Positions 12,001 to 24,000 of a stretch of 64,000 nucleotides of DNA are shown in pieces. Made by a program: the position numbers and the translations under genes. The notes under the pieces were generated by a model. It saw only the letters and a program-made list of their open reading frames with translations. It had not been told where the DNA came from and did not search any database. The first letter of the stretch is position 1. Each line of letters starts with the position of its first letter. The DNA comes from Onchidella celtica (Eukaryota > Mollusca > Gastropoda > Systellommatophora > Onchidiidae), in assembly GCA_963931925.1 (NCBI GenBank), contig OZ007582.1, positions 33,049,730 through 33,113,729 of the forward strand. Reading direction: 5' to 3'.

Positions 12001-15000
12001 ATTATGTTTAATAAATGTGTGAGTCTGATTTGTTGTTTTGTTAAGTGTTAAACTTGTTTGTTCGTGATTGTCGTCCTGTCATAAACTATTACATCTCCCA
12101 GTCTGGGATTTGCGACAATGCACTCATCAGGATCTCAAATCCTTCATTTCACACTCATGTTAAAATAAATCTAAGGAATTTAATTGTGTTAACCCTCGAA
12201 TCTTTAAAAGTTATGCATGGGGTTCCTGTGCAGCCCGGGAATTCCAAGGATTCCTGGAAAGGCCCTGGAATTTAGAAATTTTTAGGAAAAGCTCTTGAAA
12301 TAGTGGATTAGGCAAATTAAATGAATGTAGGACTCCTGAATGTTAAATGGCTACCACATTATTTAAGTTAAATCCTAGGAAAAAGAGATCTGTTATCTGT
12401 CGGTCGGTCGATAATATTTAGGTTTAATGAATATAACTCTTGTTTGATGTGCAAATTCCTCAGTGTTGTTTAATCCTATTTTACATTGGGTTTGAAGATA
12501 TTTTGATGAAGAGACTGATGTTTTGGGGATCATGGTATTTTACATTACATGCCATTGCTGAACAGTGAACACAACATGGTATTTTCTCTAGTTGGCTTTG
12601 TAATCAGACTACTCGCCCCTAACAACAGATGGAAAGAGTCAGTGTCTGGGGTCTCAGTGTCTGGGCTCCGCCAGTGTCTGGGCTCTGTCAGTGTCTGGGC
12701 TCTCAGTGTCTGGGCTCTCAGTGTCTGGGCTCTGTCAGTGTCTGGGTTCTGTCAGTGTCTGGGCTCTGTCAGTGTCTGGGCTCTGTCAGTGTCTGGGCTC
12801 CGTCAGTGTCTGGGCTTCGTCAGTGTCTTGGCTTCGTCAGTGTCTTGGCTCTATCAGTGTCTGGGCTCCGTCAGTGTCTGGGCTCCGTCGGTGTCTGGGC
12901 TCTGTCGGTGTCTGGGGTCTGTCAGTGTCTGGGGTTTGTCAGACCCCGAGTGTAACAAATAAATTTCTCTTGACCCACTAACTACTGGTAGTCCCTAAAA
13001 TTTAAGGAAATGTGAAGCTCCAGTTGTAACTAAATCTGCATGCTGTAATCCTTCCTCTTTGTCAGCATATGTGTGTAGTTTGTTTATACCATTATCATCC
13101 CTTTGGAAAAATAGAATTACTGTATTTTTCCTGAATGATTTCAACAAATATTAACCAGTAGTTATCACCTGTAATGCACTTAAGTGGTTCAAAGCCAAAA
13201 CATGTCACTGATTTCAGAATTTGAAAGATCTCATATTTTTTTCCCTATTGTAACCTAATATAAAAAAAGAGAAGTTTATGTATGCATGGAGCCAAATTTG
13301 GCATGTTTACTATTGTACGGTGTGAAAATTTGTTGATGTTGTTGTTGCTGTGTAAAAATTTGTTGATGTTGTTGTTGCTATGTAAAAATTTTGTGACTTG
13401 ATGTTGTTGTTGGGGAGGAAAATGAACTGTTTTCACAGATTGAACTATACATTCAGAAAAATGTCAAGTAAATTAACTGAAATGCAAAAATTGTCAGATT
13501 GTTGCAGAAAAGAGCACAATAAATTTTTTGTTGAATATTTTGTTTAATATGCAAACATATTCATTCTTCAGACTTGTCTGAGAAAAATCCTGAAGAAGCT
13601 AAAATGCTTTATCGGACAATATATGAAATCAAACTTGGTGGGCCTGTTGCTTAGAAAAATTTGTGATAATGCGACCTTAGTTCTTGTTTCTTCCAAGTCC
13701 ACTTTTTGCTCTACTGAGAAATTTGACATTAAACGTTTGTGGTTCTAGTATTATGATAAGGAGATACAATAAATCAGAACTGTGAAACAGCTTGATAAGT
13801 GCCACGACAAATTTTAAACAAGTGTCAGAATGTGCTTTTTTTTTTTTTACACCTTTTCTACATACTGAAAGATCCCCAGTTTTTCAGAAAATGGAGATAG
13901 AACAAACAAGAACCAGACGTCAGATATTTTCCTCCTCAAGCATCAGTTGTCTTCTATTATTCTTTAAATCCTTTACTTGAAGTGTTAAGATTTTGCCTGA
14001 TAAATTGATCTAAGTGAATATTTCCTTTCTCTGCAGCAGGTTACTCAAGAACTTCAGCGGCGTCAAGAGATCCAGAAACAACAAGATAGCGAGGCTATGC
14101 CACCTCCGCCTGCACCTCCACCCCTTCCTCCTGGAGAACATTATCATGAAGGTAACTGGCACAATTGCAGTTTGGCAGGTGGCTGCTAGGGGCGTCTTGT
14201 AGGGTCTCCTGTGTCCTATCATTCTGCAGCGTATTCTGTCTGTCATTGTGCCTCTTCTTAGTATAATAGGACTGTTACCGTGTTGTCATGCTTTCTTTAA
14301 AACCCTTGCAGTGATACGAAAATCTGCTTCCCTTGGTTGATAGGCCTGCGCAAGCTCCAGGAAAACCCTGCAGCTTCAGCTCTAAAAATAGAAGACTATG
14401 TCACAAACCACGATATCCTGGGCTTATCAACTAGGCCCTGAGGAAGTTGAAGTTAAACTTGATGGAGTGTCAGAACAACTTTTTAACTCTTTAAATCTAC
14501 TCGCAGAATGTAGGAATGATAGCACGCCATCATCATTGCTTTACGATAATGGGGTATGTCAGACTTACGCCAAAAGGCAACTCACGGTTCATTGCATTCC
14601 TGAGCATGAGGGCTATCGGATAATATTACAGTAAAAGAAATGCGCCAATAGGAAAAATTTAATTATCACATAGAATCATAGTGGCATAAGTCACCAAATG
14701 ACAGGAAAAGATTAAAGTTTTTTCTTAATATCTCAGAAATGTCAAAAATGACTTATGCCATGAGTGTAGAGCAGTGATGACATGTTGTTATGAAATGTTA
14801 TGGCTTTATTTCAATTTTTGTCGGAAATGGAGACGGTATAAAGTAGTACTGGGGGATGGAGGGTGGGAGGCGATCTGTTTGCCATGTTTTTGCACAGTGA
14901 TACTTTTTAAACAAATCATCTTTTAGAGTGGCCCCCACCCCAGTGTTTGTCAGAAAAACTTGAAGTAAATTGATTGAAAAGTGGTAATTGTCAGGTTGTC

Positions 15001-18000
15001 CTGGAAAAGAGCACAATCAACATTCTTTAAAAACTTTTGTCTACTATATTAACATATTCATTCTTCAGACTTACATGGTTGAAAGGCCTAAAAAAAAATG
15101 AAATGCTTTATCCGATTATACATGAAATAAAAAATGGTGGGGTCTGTCATTTAGAAAAAAATATACAGCATTGCAACCTTAGTTCTTGTTTGTTCCAACT
15201 CCACTCTTTGCACAGCTGAGAAATTTGACAAGCATTATTCGACTACCACATCCATAGCCACAGTACGTCCTGTATTTCAGTCTGGGACAACCAATCTAAC
15301 CAGGGCAGTAATACAGGTAATATTGCCCACATTGAGAACCACTGTTATGTATTTCTGATGAAATGACAGCTTTGGAATTCTCAGAAAGTTTCAAGATTTT
15401 CCAAAAATACATACTGCAAAAAGTGCCAAATTTTATTATTTTGTGTCCTTTCCCAGGTGCTGGTCCGATGATGAGCCCTCACCCTGGGGCAAGTCCATAT
15501 CCCAGACATTCCTGGCAAGAAGAGGGAGTGGGCATCAGTAAGCCGACCACACCTGATCACCCGGCTGGACAACAAGGCGACCATGTCTTTTCTCCTCCGT
15601 CTTCGGGCAACAACGTTAGCTCTCCCGACCCTTATGCCTTTGACCAGTTTACTCCCACGCAGATCAGGCCTGGCGTGCGGCCTCAGCATAGACTTCCAGG
15701 ACTGCAGACCACTTTCGGAGCATCAAGTCCGCGAGACGAGGAAGATTTGTTCGCCGCCCCAGGGATAGGTCCTCGGGTTCGACCCAGTTCTGAAATGTTC
15801 CCCCAAGTACCGAAAACTCCAAGCCAAGAAGGCTTTATGGGTCCCAGGCGGCCACAAGGTAACTTCTGTCACTCATTAAGTGATTCAGAATGACTATTTG
15901 GATCAAGTTGCCAAAGTCGATTTTGTTTGCACAGTGAATTTTTGGAAAGCGCAAGAGTCAGAATTAGTTTGGATTACTAACCATAAAAATCTGGCGAAAC
16001 CATATATATACAAAATAGTGCATAGTATGGTTATTGGAAATTGGCCATGTTAAGGTCTTTGGAAATTGACCACAAATTGGTCCCAAAAGGGCTTGTTGGG
16101 GTATTTTTGCAACATAACCAAATAGCCTCTACATAATTTATATTTGTATCCACTACATTTCAAAAAAGCTCATGGTAATTTTTCAGTCTTTAAGTTCAGC
16201 CTGTGTTTTATTTTGCATTAATTTGGAGAGATCAGAATAACAACAATTCGTATTTCATGATCAGGATGAAAAGTGCTGTATCATAATCGGTGCTGTATGG
16301 AAAACTATCATAACTCAGTTTTTACAATTTTTTTCAGGAGAAGCAAAATGGTGACTAATTTTCTTTATCAGGCCTCATAGTTAATGTTATCAACAAAAAT
16401 CATTATTTAACTCTTTCAGGATGTCAGTGTCAGGGGCTTCGGTCAAGTCTGGATGTAATTAACTTTTTTCCACTTTGGGGAAAAACAGCATGGTTCCGAA
16501 AAATGCTTACAAAAAAAAAAAAAAGTATTGACAGTAAAGTAAAATGCTATACATCAAATAAAAGAGAATTGAATGTAGAATACAATATAAATCGGTGATA
16601 CCTCCAAGCACGTTTTTCATTGGCGCCGATAAATCGGGGATACGTCCTGAAAGAGTTAACACTTAGTTTTCAGAAGTTACTCAGGAAGTGCAGCAACTCC
16701 TTTTCAAATTGGATGAAAATATTAAAATTTGGGGGGTTTAATTTTATGTGGAATGGTTGTTATCTGCAGGTCCTGGACCACTTATGAGTTTGCCCAATCA
16801 AGCGGATGCATCCAATCCACTCGGAGACTCAAATCAACCCAGAACATCAGGCGATCCCTATGCATTCACACCGAGTGGGCCCCAAACTCCTGGTCAAACC
16901 GAAGATCCCTTCCTACCTCCAGGACCCCCAACCCCTGACTCCTATCATCCTGGTCGGCAGAGAGGTGATATGTACCCTGGAGGATCCCCACAGATGCGCC
17001 CATCAATGCCCCCGACCTCCATGGGTCCAGTCCAAGGGTCACCCTACCCTGGTTCGCCAGTACGCATGCCTGATCCCACATTTCGGTTAGTGAAACACTT
17101 TGAACAATGAGTTTCAGAAAGATTTGTTGTACAAATCATACTATGTTAATGATGTTGGAATCAGCATTTCAGTAAGTGAAATACTCTTTTAACAATAGAT
17201 TTCAGAAATATTTGTGGAGAAATGATACAATGATAATGAGGTTGGAATCAGCATTTCAGTGAGTGGAATACTTTCTATTTGTGGAGAAATGATACAATGT
17301 TAATGAGGTTGGAATCAGCATTTCAGTAAGTGAAATACTTTCTATTTGTGGAGAAATGATGCAATGTTCATGAGGTTGGAATCAGCATTTCAGTAAACGA
17401 AATACTTTCTATTTGTGGAGAAATGATACAATGTTAATGACACTGGAATCAGCATTTCAGAAAGTGAAATACTCTCTAGCAATGGTTTCAGAAAGATTTG
17501 TAGTACAGATTTTAATATGTTAATGATACAAAATTTTACAAGACATAATACTTTTGGGTGGGAGTTTTGGCAAAGGCCATTGTTTCAAATAATATGCATG
17601 GCAGTGAATTACCAGGCTTTTCCTCTTGTCTGTAGATAGTAGAGCTCCTTTCACTGGACATCAAAATTGTCGAAGTGCATAGGCCTAAAGATCATCAGTC
17701 AAATTTCAGTTATTTTGAAGGTTTCTTTGTGAGCTCTCCAGGACACTAGAGCAATGGTAGTCTTTAATATGGCTATCACCAATTGCTTACTGAAATCAAC
17801 TTTGAGCTCATTGAGGAAACAGCCTCAAATTTGGTTCCTTGAAAGAGCAAGTTTAATCGTTCTGTAGAAATAAAGTCGAACACAAATATATGACAACACA
17901 GACAACATTTATGAAAAGACTGTGATGTTATAGGCAATATAGAGTTTTTTCAACTTCCACAAGTTTTTTTATTACATTACCGGGGAAAGTTAGTTTCACC

Positions 18001-21000
18001 TCCATGTGGATGCTGCAACAGTTATCAGCAGTTTAGTATATCATTCATCATCTCAAACATATCTGTATTATAAAATGAGTTTCCCAGCATTTTAGATATG
18101 AGGACTACGTTGAGGATTTATTCAAGCATTTGGGAGTAAGATGGTGCAGAATTCTCAATCTATTAAAAACAACAAATGTGACATAGAAGTACTCTTCATT
18201 TTTCATATTTTTTACGTGGAACAGAAGTATATTCACTAACTCAGTTGTGAATTTTAGGTCCATGAAAAGTTTTTAACACTGCCAATGCCATTAGCGGATG
18301 AAATTTGATAATTTTTTTCATTGCAATCTAGGACCAGTAGAATCAGCTTTTGTGAAATTAAATGTATGCCCTGTCTGTGGTTCAGCTTTTATGAATTTAA
18401 ATGTATTCCTTGTCTAGTGTTCAACCTCAACACAAGTGTACCAGATTGTCGCCTGTATGACCAACTAGTGTATCGCCATAAATGACATTATTTTTTTATT
18501 TATTTTTTTTTATTTTTTTTTGTGAGAGCTACATGCCATTAACTTATTATCTTGAAAATCTATGTCGCAAAATTCAAAGTATTTTTTTTTTGTTGGTAAA
18601 AGAGGCGTTTGTCCAATTGGCATATCTGTGTCCTATTCCCTCCTCCCTGCATGACGTCCATGTATCATAATTATATTACTAACGGGTGTGTAGCTTGCCT
18701 GAGTACAGTATCTCTTCGCTTAGGGTTTCCGTGATTGACAAAATGACATATAGAGCTTAATGCCATTATCTTGAAGCCAGTCTGTAGTATAGATGATAAA
18801 ATATCAAATTAAGATAAGATGAAACTTCATTTTATCCAGAACTGGAAATTTGGTTACACAGCTTTACCATAACGACTCATACTCAGCGACTCCTACGCAA
18901 ATCCCAAGCAGACACATTTAGCACAGGCATGCACACAGTAATCTGCATGCGTGATTATGTACAGTTTCCAGGTACAAAGAGAATAGCATACATCATGAGG
19001 AGACGCTATTGACGAGGATTGCAGAGGGCAGAAACGATTTCCTTTATCTTTTTCTGTTAATTTTTTAACCCTTTGAACCCTAACCCCATAATTTTCTCTA
19101 CCATTTCCCTGGCCTCTTGAGCTCATGAACCTCGCCAAGTTGTCTTCCTTCCACACCACGTCTTCGTAGGATTCTCCGCATCTTTTGGCCAAACAAGATT
19201 TCTAATCAGGAACTACTAAGGCGATGCAAGCAAGAAGAAATAGCCAACATCATCACGAAGAGACGATGGAGATGGCTTGGACACGTGCTGCGAAAGGAAG
19301 CAAATTCTATAACCAAAACAGCACTTCAGTGGACACCGGAGGGACGGCGCAAGCGAGGCAAACCCAAGGCAACCTGGCGGAGAACAATCGAGGCAGAGAT
19401 GAAATCCTTCAATCACTCATGGGGAACTCTCGCAAAGATGGCCCAGGACAGACAGGGCTGGAGATCCTTTGTTGCTGCCCTAAGCACCAGTGGGTGCAAC
19501 AGGAAATAGTAGTAGTGGAGCTCATGATAACAAATTTTAGGGCACTCCACACAGGTCCACTGGTGAATAGAGATATAGACACAGCAGTGCAGTGGTTTTA
19601 ACCTTTTTTGTCCCACACCCTATTTCAATTTAAAAAAAAAAAAAAAGTGCACCCCATCTTGATTGGACAAGTCAGTATACACTATATCAAGGGGTATTTA
19701 CTATACTGTTGTATGCGACGTTTTGTCAATTCTGAAGTTTTGTCATGAAAGTGTTTCTCTCACTCCCAATTTCATTCACGGATAAGGTCATTCCAATTGG
19801 TTTAAAACTTTTTGAGATATGTGTTTGTGACGTAATGTTTTATGCATTGTGGCCCTTTTGCCAAACAAACTTCAGTCATCATTTTCTCCAAAAGGCAAAA
19901 ATGAACTTACAACAATATGGCAAATACCCATCAAAATATACAAAAAGATTTGTTTCAAATCCAGTGCCCCATTGTGATGACACATGCCCACATTGAGAAA
20001 CGCTGCTGTAGTGTGTTACCATCATACTGGCAGAGTGAGTTCATCAGTTTTGAGATCGCCATCTATAGCACTATAACTCTTGGCACAACACAGTTACAGC
20101 GGCGGTAATTTTAACCTTTTTTTGTCTTTATTTCAGACACCCACTGGCAAGATCAAACAGTATGCCAGATCCTTACAGTATGCAGATGGGCACGCCTCGA
20201 CCACCAATGGACCCCGGTATGTCTCGCTCGATGTCTGAAGTGGGCCCTGACGCAGGCCAAATGTACAGGGGGGCCAGAATGCCTCTTCAGCATCCAGAGG
20301 TAACTTTTGTTACGGTTTTCTGACTTGCCATGCCTGTATATTGCCTCCCTGATCTAATCTCAAAGACATTTATACCGCATTGTCATCTTATCCTTTTGTT
20401 TTTCTTTAAACTTTATCGTAGATGATCGGGACATGTCCATTGCTTTTATTTATAGATGGGAGTACAAGACATGAAGTAGCCAAAACTAATTTTCACAGTT
20501 TTGACAACGGAATTTATGAAAAATCATAACTGATCGATAATATTCAAGGTTAGGTATTGACATTTTTATTTTGATCCCAGCAGTCAATTGCCAGGACTGT
20601 ATATGTAGTGTTGGCTACCTGTGGCTTGCATTCCATATTTAGAAGAAAAAAAAATGAATTGGGTTTTTTTTTTTTTTTGTTCACTCTTTCCATGACACCT
20701 TGTAGTATCTTACCATAGAAATACATTTCTTAAAAGCTTCATTATCACAGAACCACTTTTTATTTCATCTGTATTATTTGTTTCAAATTTTTTTTGTTTA
20801 ATCCTCCTCATTACTATCACCGCACATTTTATATAGGATGATTTTATCTTCAACTTAGGGCTGTTGTTGGGGGCGCATAGTATTTTACATCATAAACCAT
20901 TATTGAACAATACGCACCTCTAACAACATTCTCAACTTAGTGGTCTAGAAGGCTAGCATTTTGTTCTTCTTTACATGATATTACAATTGGTGTGTGTGTG

Positions 21001-24000
21001 CCTATTTTTCTTATGGCTTTTGTAAACTTAGTCCTATCAGCTCTTTCCTGTCACAGTTATTATTGCTCTTTCCATGTTCTGTTATGTATGTACCTGTTGT
21101 CTTTGCCAGTTTGTATGTTCTTGTTGGGTTGCCCGTTTGTATTTTTTTTTTCTTATTTCATTATGAATGACTGTTGTTGAGATTGTGTGTTTTTTTTCTT
21201 CTATCTTTTGTATGTTTTTCATAACTTGAAGCCTCTGAATGGTCATTTGAGAAGTTTTTTTGTTTTGTTTTTTGGCATCATCTCATTTGAGTCAAAAATG
21301 TGACTGTCAGTTTTTTTTTCAGTCTGCAAATTTAATGACTTCAGTAAATAAGAGGGAAGTAAAGAATTCAGTAAATATCAGGGAGTTCAGTGAGGGAAAA
21401 CGGCCAAAGCGTTGACATTTGAAAAGCCAAAGCACAACATGTCTAGGAAATGACATCATTGAAATCAAAGGCCACGTGGTAAACTATCGTAACTCAGTTT
21501 TTACAAATTTTTCAAGCAAAGCAAAGAACTGAATAAATTTCTTTATGAGACTTAATAGTTATGATATTTTAAAAAACAATATTGAACCTTTCATAATTTA
21601 ACTCCCAACTTACAACACAAATCCTGCAGGTTGTCAAGGGATACCAGCATGTCAAATATCTCAGTTTTTTAAAGCTGTCCACTTCTGATAGTTTACCATG
21701 CGGCCCTCCAAATACAATAGATTACTGCCCCTTTCATCAATTTTATTTCATGGTTACCACCCTTCCACAATGTTCCCAACTTGCTCTTTAGGCAGGAGAC
21801 CAAAAAGAATCTTAGTTCATGGAAATCAATTGCAATAGCACATGCAAACTAATCCACGTTTTCTCATTTATTTTAATGGTGAAAAATCATTATAAAATCC
21901 GTGTTAAATACTACATTGTCATATATTTTCCTCTTGGAAGATCAATTTTACATTTTATCCCCTGAGTAGAATTTCACTTAGTTAATTTGGCATTAGTTTT
22001 ACAGAAAAGGAGGAAAATTTGAAGGGAAAAATGTGCATTTTGTTCAAAACAGTGCTTTAGAAGGGGATTCTTCGGAGCCTTTGCTAATTAAACAATGCAT
22101 ACACCCAAAAATCCCAAACAATCAGAAGCAGATGTACGATTTGATCTCTTTATGTATGCTGTACTACCATTTCTGTCTAACAACTAATCTAGATGTAGTT
22201 GTAATTCATCTCATGTGTGTTGCATCGAAGGGACATGTATACTTGTTTGTTCTCACTTCATAATACATGTACTACGGAGACCATTGTTGCTTTTTAATCA
22301 GAGAAATCCCACGGAACTCCTCTGTCTGGAAATTCCGTACTCGAAAAATGCAAAGAGCAGTTATTTGCATAGAGTGCCACGATCATAACACATTTGCCAA
22401 AGTCATTCTTATAACATTTTCAGCCAGCGTGAAAAAATAACACTGCTTTGCAAATCCTGTGACTTGCGCAAAAGTGGTTTTGTGTCAAAATTCATTGAAG
22501 ACTCGATACAGAACTTCATGCTTTTCAAGAAACAAAAACTTTATTTTATCTGGGACGTTAGGCCCTGCCTTAAAAATATTTAAAATGACTTAGGCAGTTG
22601 TGTTACAACTGTGATGGGAAATGTAAGGAAATCAGTTACTCTTCTAAGCATTTCACAGCTAAAACACAGCGGAAGTGAAAGTGATGTCAGGCTCAGAATA
22701 TGATATCAGTTACATCACTACAGGGTTGCCCCCCATTGCTTTGTAGATGTCACAGGCTAAATAAAAAATCCAGATGGGGTCCCAGGATGTAGTGCGACAA
22801 TCAGACATTGAAATCTTTTAGCCGGTTCACTTCTCCATGTAGGCAAAGTTGACGAGCAGATTTTCTGCACAATAATCTTGAGATCAGCCATTCCTCTGGG
22901 TATTTCACAGCCAAAACACAATGGAAAATCGTAAATATCGCAGGAAGAATGCACCCACCTCCATTGCTTTACGTATTGATTTATTTATTAACTTTATTTT
23001 TTTAATTATTTATTTACTTATTGATTGATTTATTTACTTAATTTTTAAAATTATTTATTCATTAATTTTTTTATTTGTTCTTTTATGTATTAATTGTGTT
23101 ATTTATTTATTTTTGCATTTATACCCTCCATTGGAACATATGTCAGAATTTCTTTCCTTTCCGTAAGAATTTTGACATTTGTAATGTAGTGTAATAATTA
23201 GCTTGTATAGCGCTCAAAAGCCACTAAAAATTATGTGCTCGAAGGCAGTTGTCTTTTTCCCCAATCAGCTTAACAAAATCTTAAATGTGGGCACCAGTGC
23301 CTTTTCTTTAGCACATCATCTACAAGGGAATTTTAGATTATGCGACCACTCTCACGTCCATATTTTAAACTTTCTGATTAAAAACAACAGTGGATTCCCA
23401 TGGTTTTAATTAATGTCTTAGGGTTGTGGAAATGCTAACCAAGGACTTTGTACATTCCTGAAAGAAGGACTGTGATTGGAAAATGTGGCTTATTTATTTA
23501 GAGCTGGTGGGGTCGTCTCGAATTTCCTCAACTCGATGATGGAGGAACATTTTTTTTTAGGATGGCAAGACCAATCAACTACTCCGATCTCAGTCACATG
23601 GCTATATAAATACTATTGTCATCTTTTTGTTTACGTCATTTTTTCCTATTAAAGTTTTGTGATAACCCATTAACTTGTACACCATTCTACTGAACCAATG
23701 CAGGAGATCAGTGCCATGTGAAAAAAGGGAAATCTCATTTCTTAATTTGGTTGTCAAAATTTCATGTTTAGAAATATAAAATTTAATTTCCCGAAAGAAG
23801 TGCATGTCCATAGATTATCCTATGTTTACTTCCCTTTAATTTTTGTTTCCAAATTCGGCAGTCCTCAGCACAGTGTAAAAGGTACAATGGGGAAAAAAAC
23901 AACAAAAAAAAATGCAATGCTTTTGTTCAAATCATACAAACAAAAAATGCTGTTGTATTTGCTAATTAAATAACCACATCAAGTACCTTTCTCTGGCATG

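Larger units (their letters stand above)
4169..12122 (+). mobile_element. LTR fossil A, Ty3/gypsy group, Gmr1-like, with target duplication
   Basis: The element proper is 4174-12117 (7.9 kb), bounded by two 1,232-bp direct repeats that start TGTCAC and end GCGACA. The 5-bp target duplication ATGCA lies at 4169-4173 and 12118-12122. A tRNA-Pro-type primer site follows the 5' repeat, and a G-rich purine tract (about 10871-10885) precedes the 3' repeat. Visible parts in order are gag with two CCHC knuckles, aspartic protease, integrase zinc-binding and GPY-type segments, reverse transcriptase and RNase H. Integrase before RT is the order of the Gmr1-like clade of Ty3/gypsy elements. The coding part looks broken, with a few breaks. 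The two LTRs show about two differences by eye, so insertion is very recent. It lies in the same direction as the host gene. Confidence 0.93.
97..14036 (+). other. 13.9-kb intron holding LTR fossil A and satellites
   Basis: This is the longest intron in the window. It holds two possible micro-exons (359-406, 1346-1372), poly-G/poly-C runs (about 1660, 1756, 2562), a 27-bp tandem repeat (2319-2403), the LTR fossil A (4174-12117), a 17-bp minisatellite (12640-12945) and one arm of a direct repeat (13450-13735). Vertebrate KMT2C has a longer segment between the HMG box and the proline-rich block, so further small exons could be hidden here. I found none I can support well. From 2,600 to 4,170 I see only AT-rich unique sequence. 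Confidence 0.7.
14152..15456 (+). other. Intron with a MITE and the downstream direct-repeat arm
   Basis: Holds copy 1 of the GTCACTGCTCT MITE (14531-14782), the second direct-repeat arm (14945-15228), and a hAT-type terminus near 15326-15350 (CCCACATTGAGAACCACTG). No coding sequence seen. Confidence 0.8.
15859..16769 (+). other. Intron with nested MITEs
   Basis: Holds a piggyBac-like MITE (16407-16659) inserted into a diverged copy of the GGCC MITE family (about 16289-16720). The rest, 15859-16288, is AT-rich with nothing recognised. Confidence 0.75.
17086..20136 (+). other. 3-kb intron with tandem repeat, LINE 3' end and hAT-like MITE
   Basis: Holds a 67-bp tandem repeat (17140-17500), T-rich runs near 18490, a LINE ORF end (19159-19509) and a hAT-like element (19590-20005). 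Nothing recognised in 17500-19150 apart from low-complexity T/A runs. Confidence 0.75.

Noticed and set aside
12549-12981. Three overlapping forward ORFs of 96-137 codons
   Set aside because: They are translations of the 17-bp minisatellite in three frames, with no splice context or family.
46-14036. Separate host gene within the long intron from the large gag-like frames
   Set aside because: The zinc knuckles, protease and RT parts, LTRs and target duplications show it is a retroelement fossil.
18893-19192. 99-codon minus-strand ORF
   Set aside because: Lies antisense to the LINE fragment flank, no recognisable domain.
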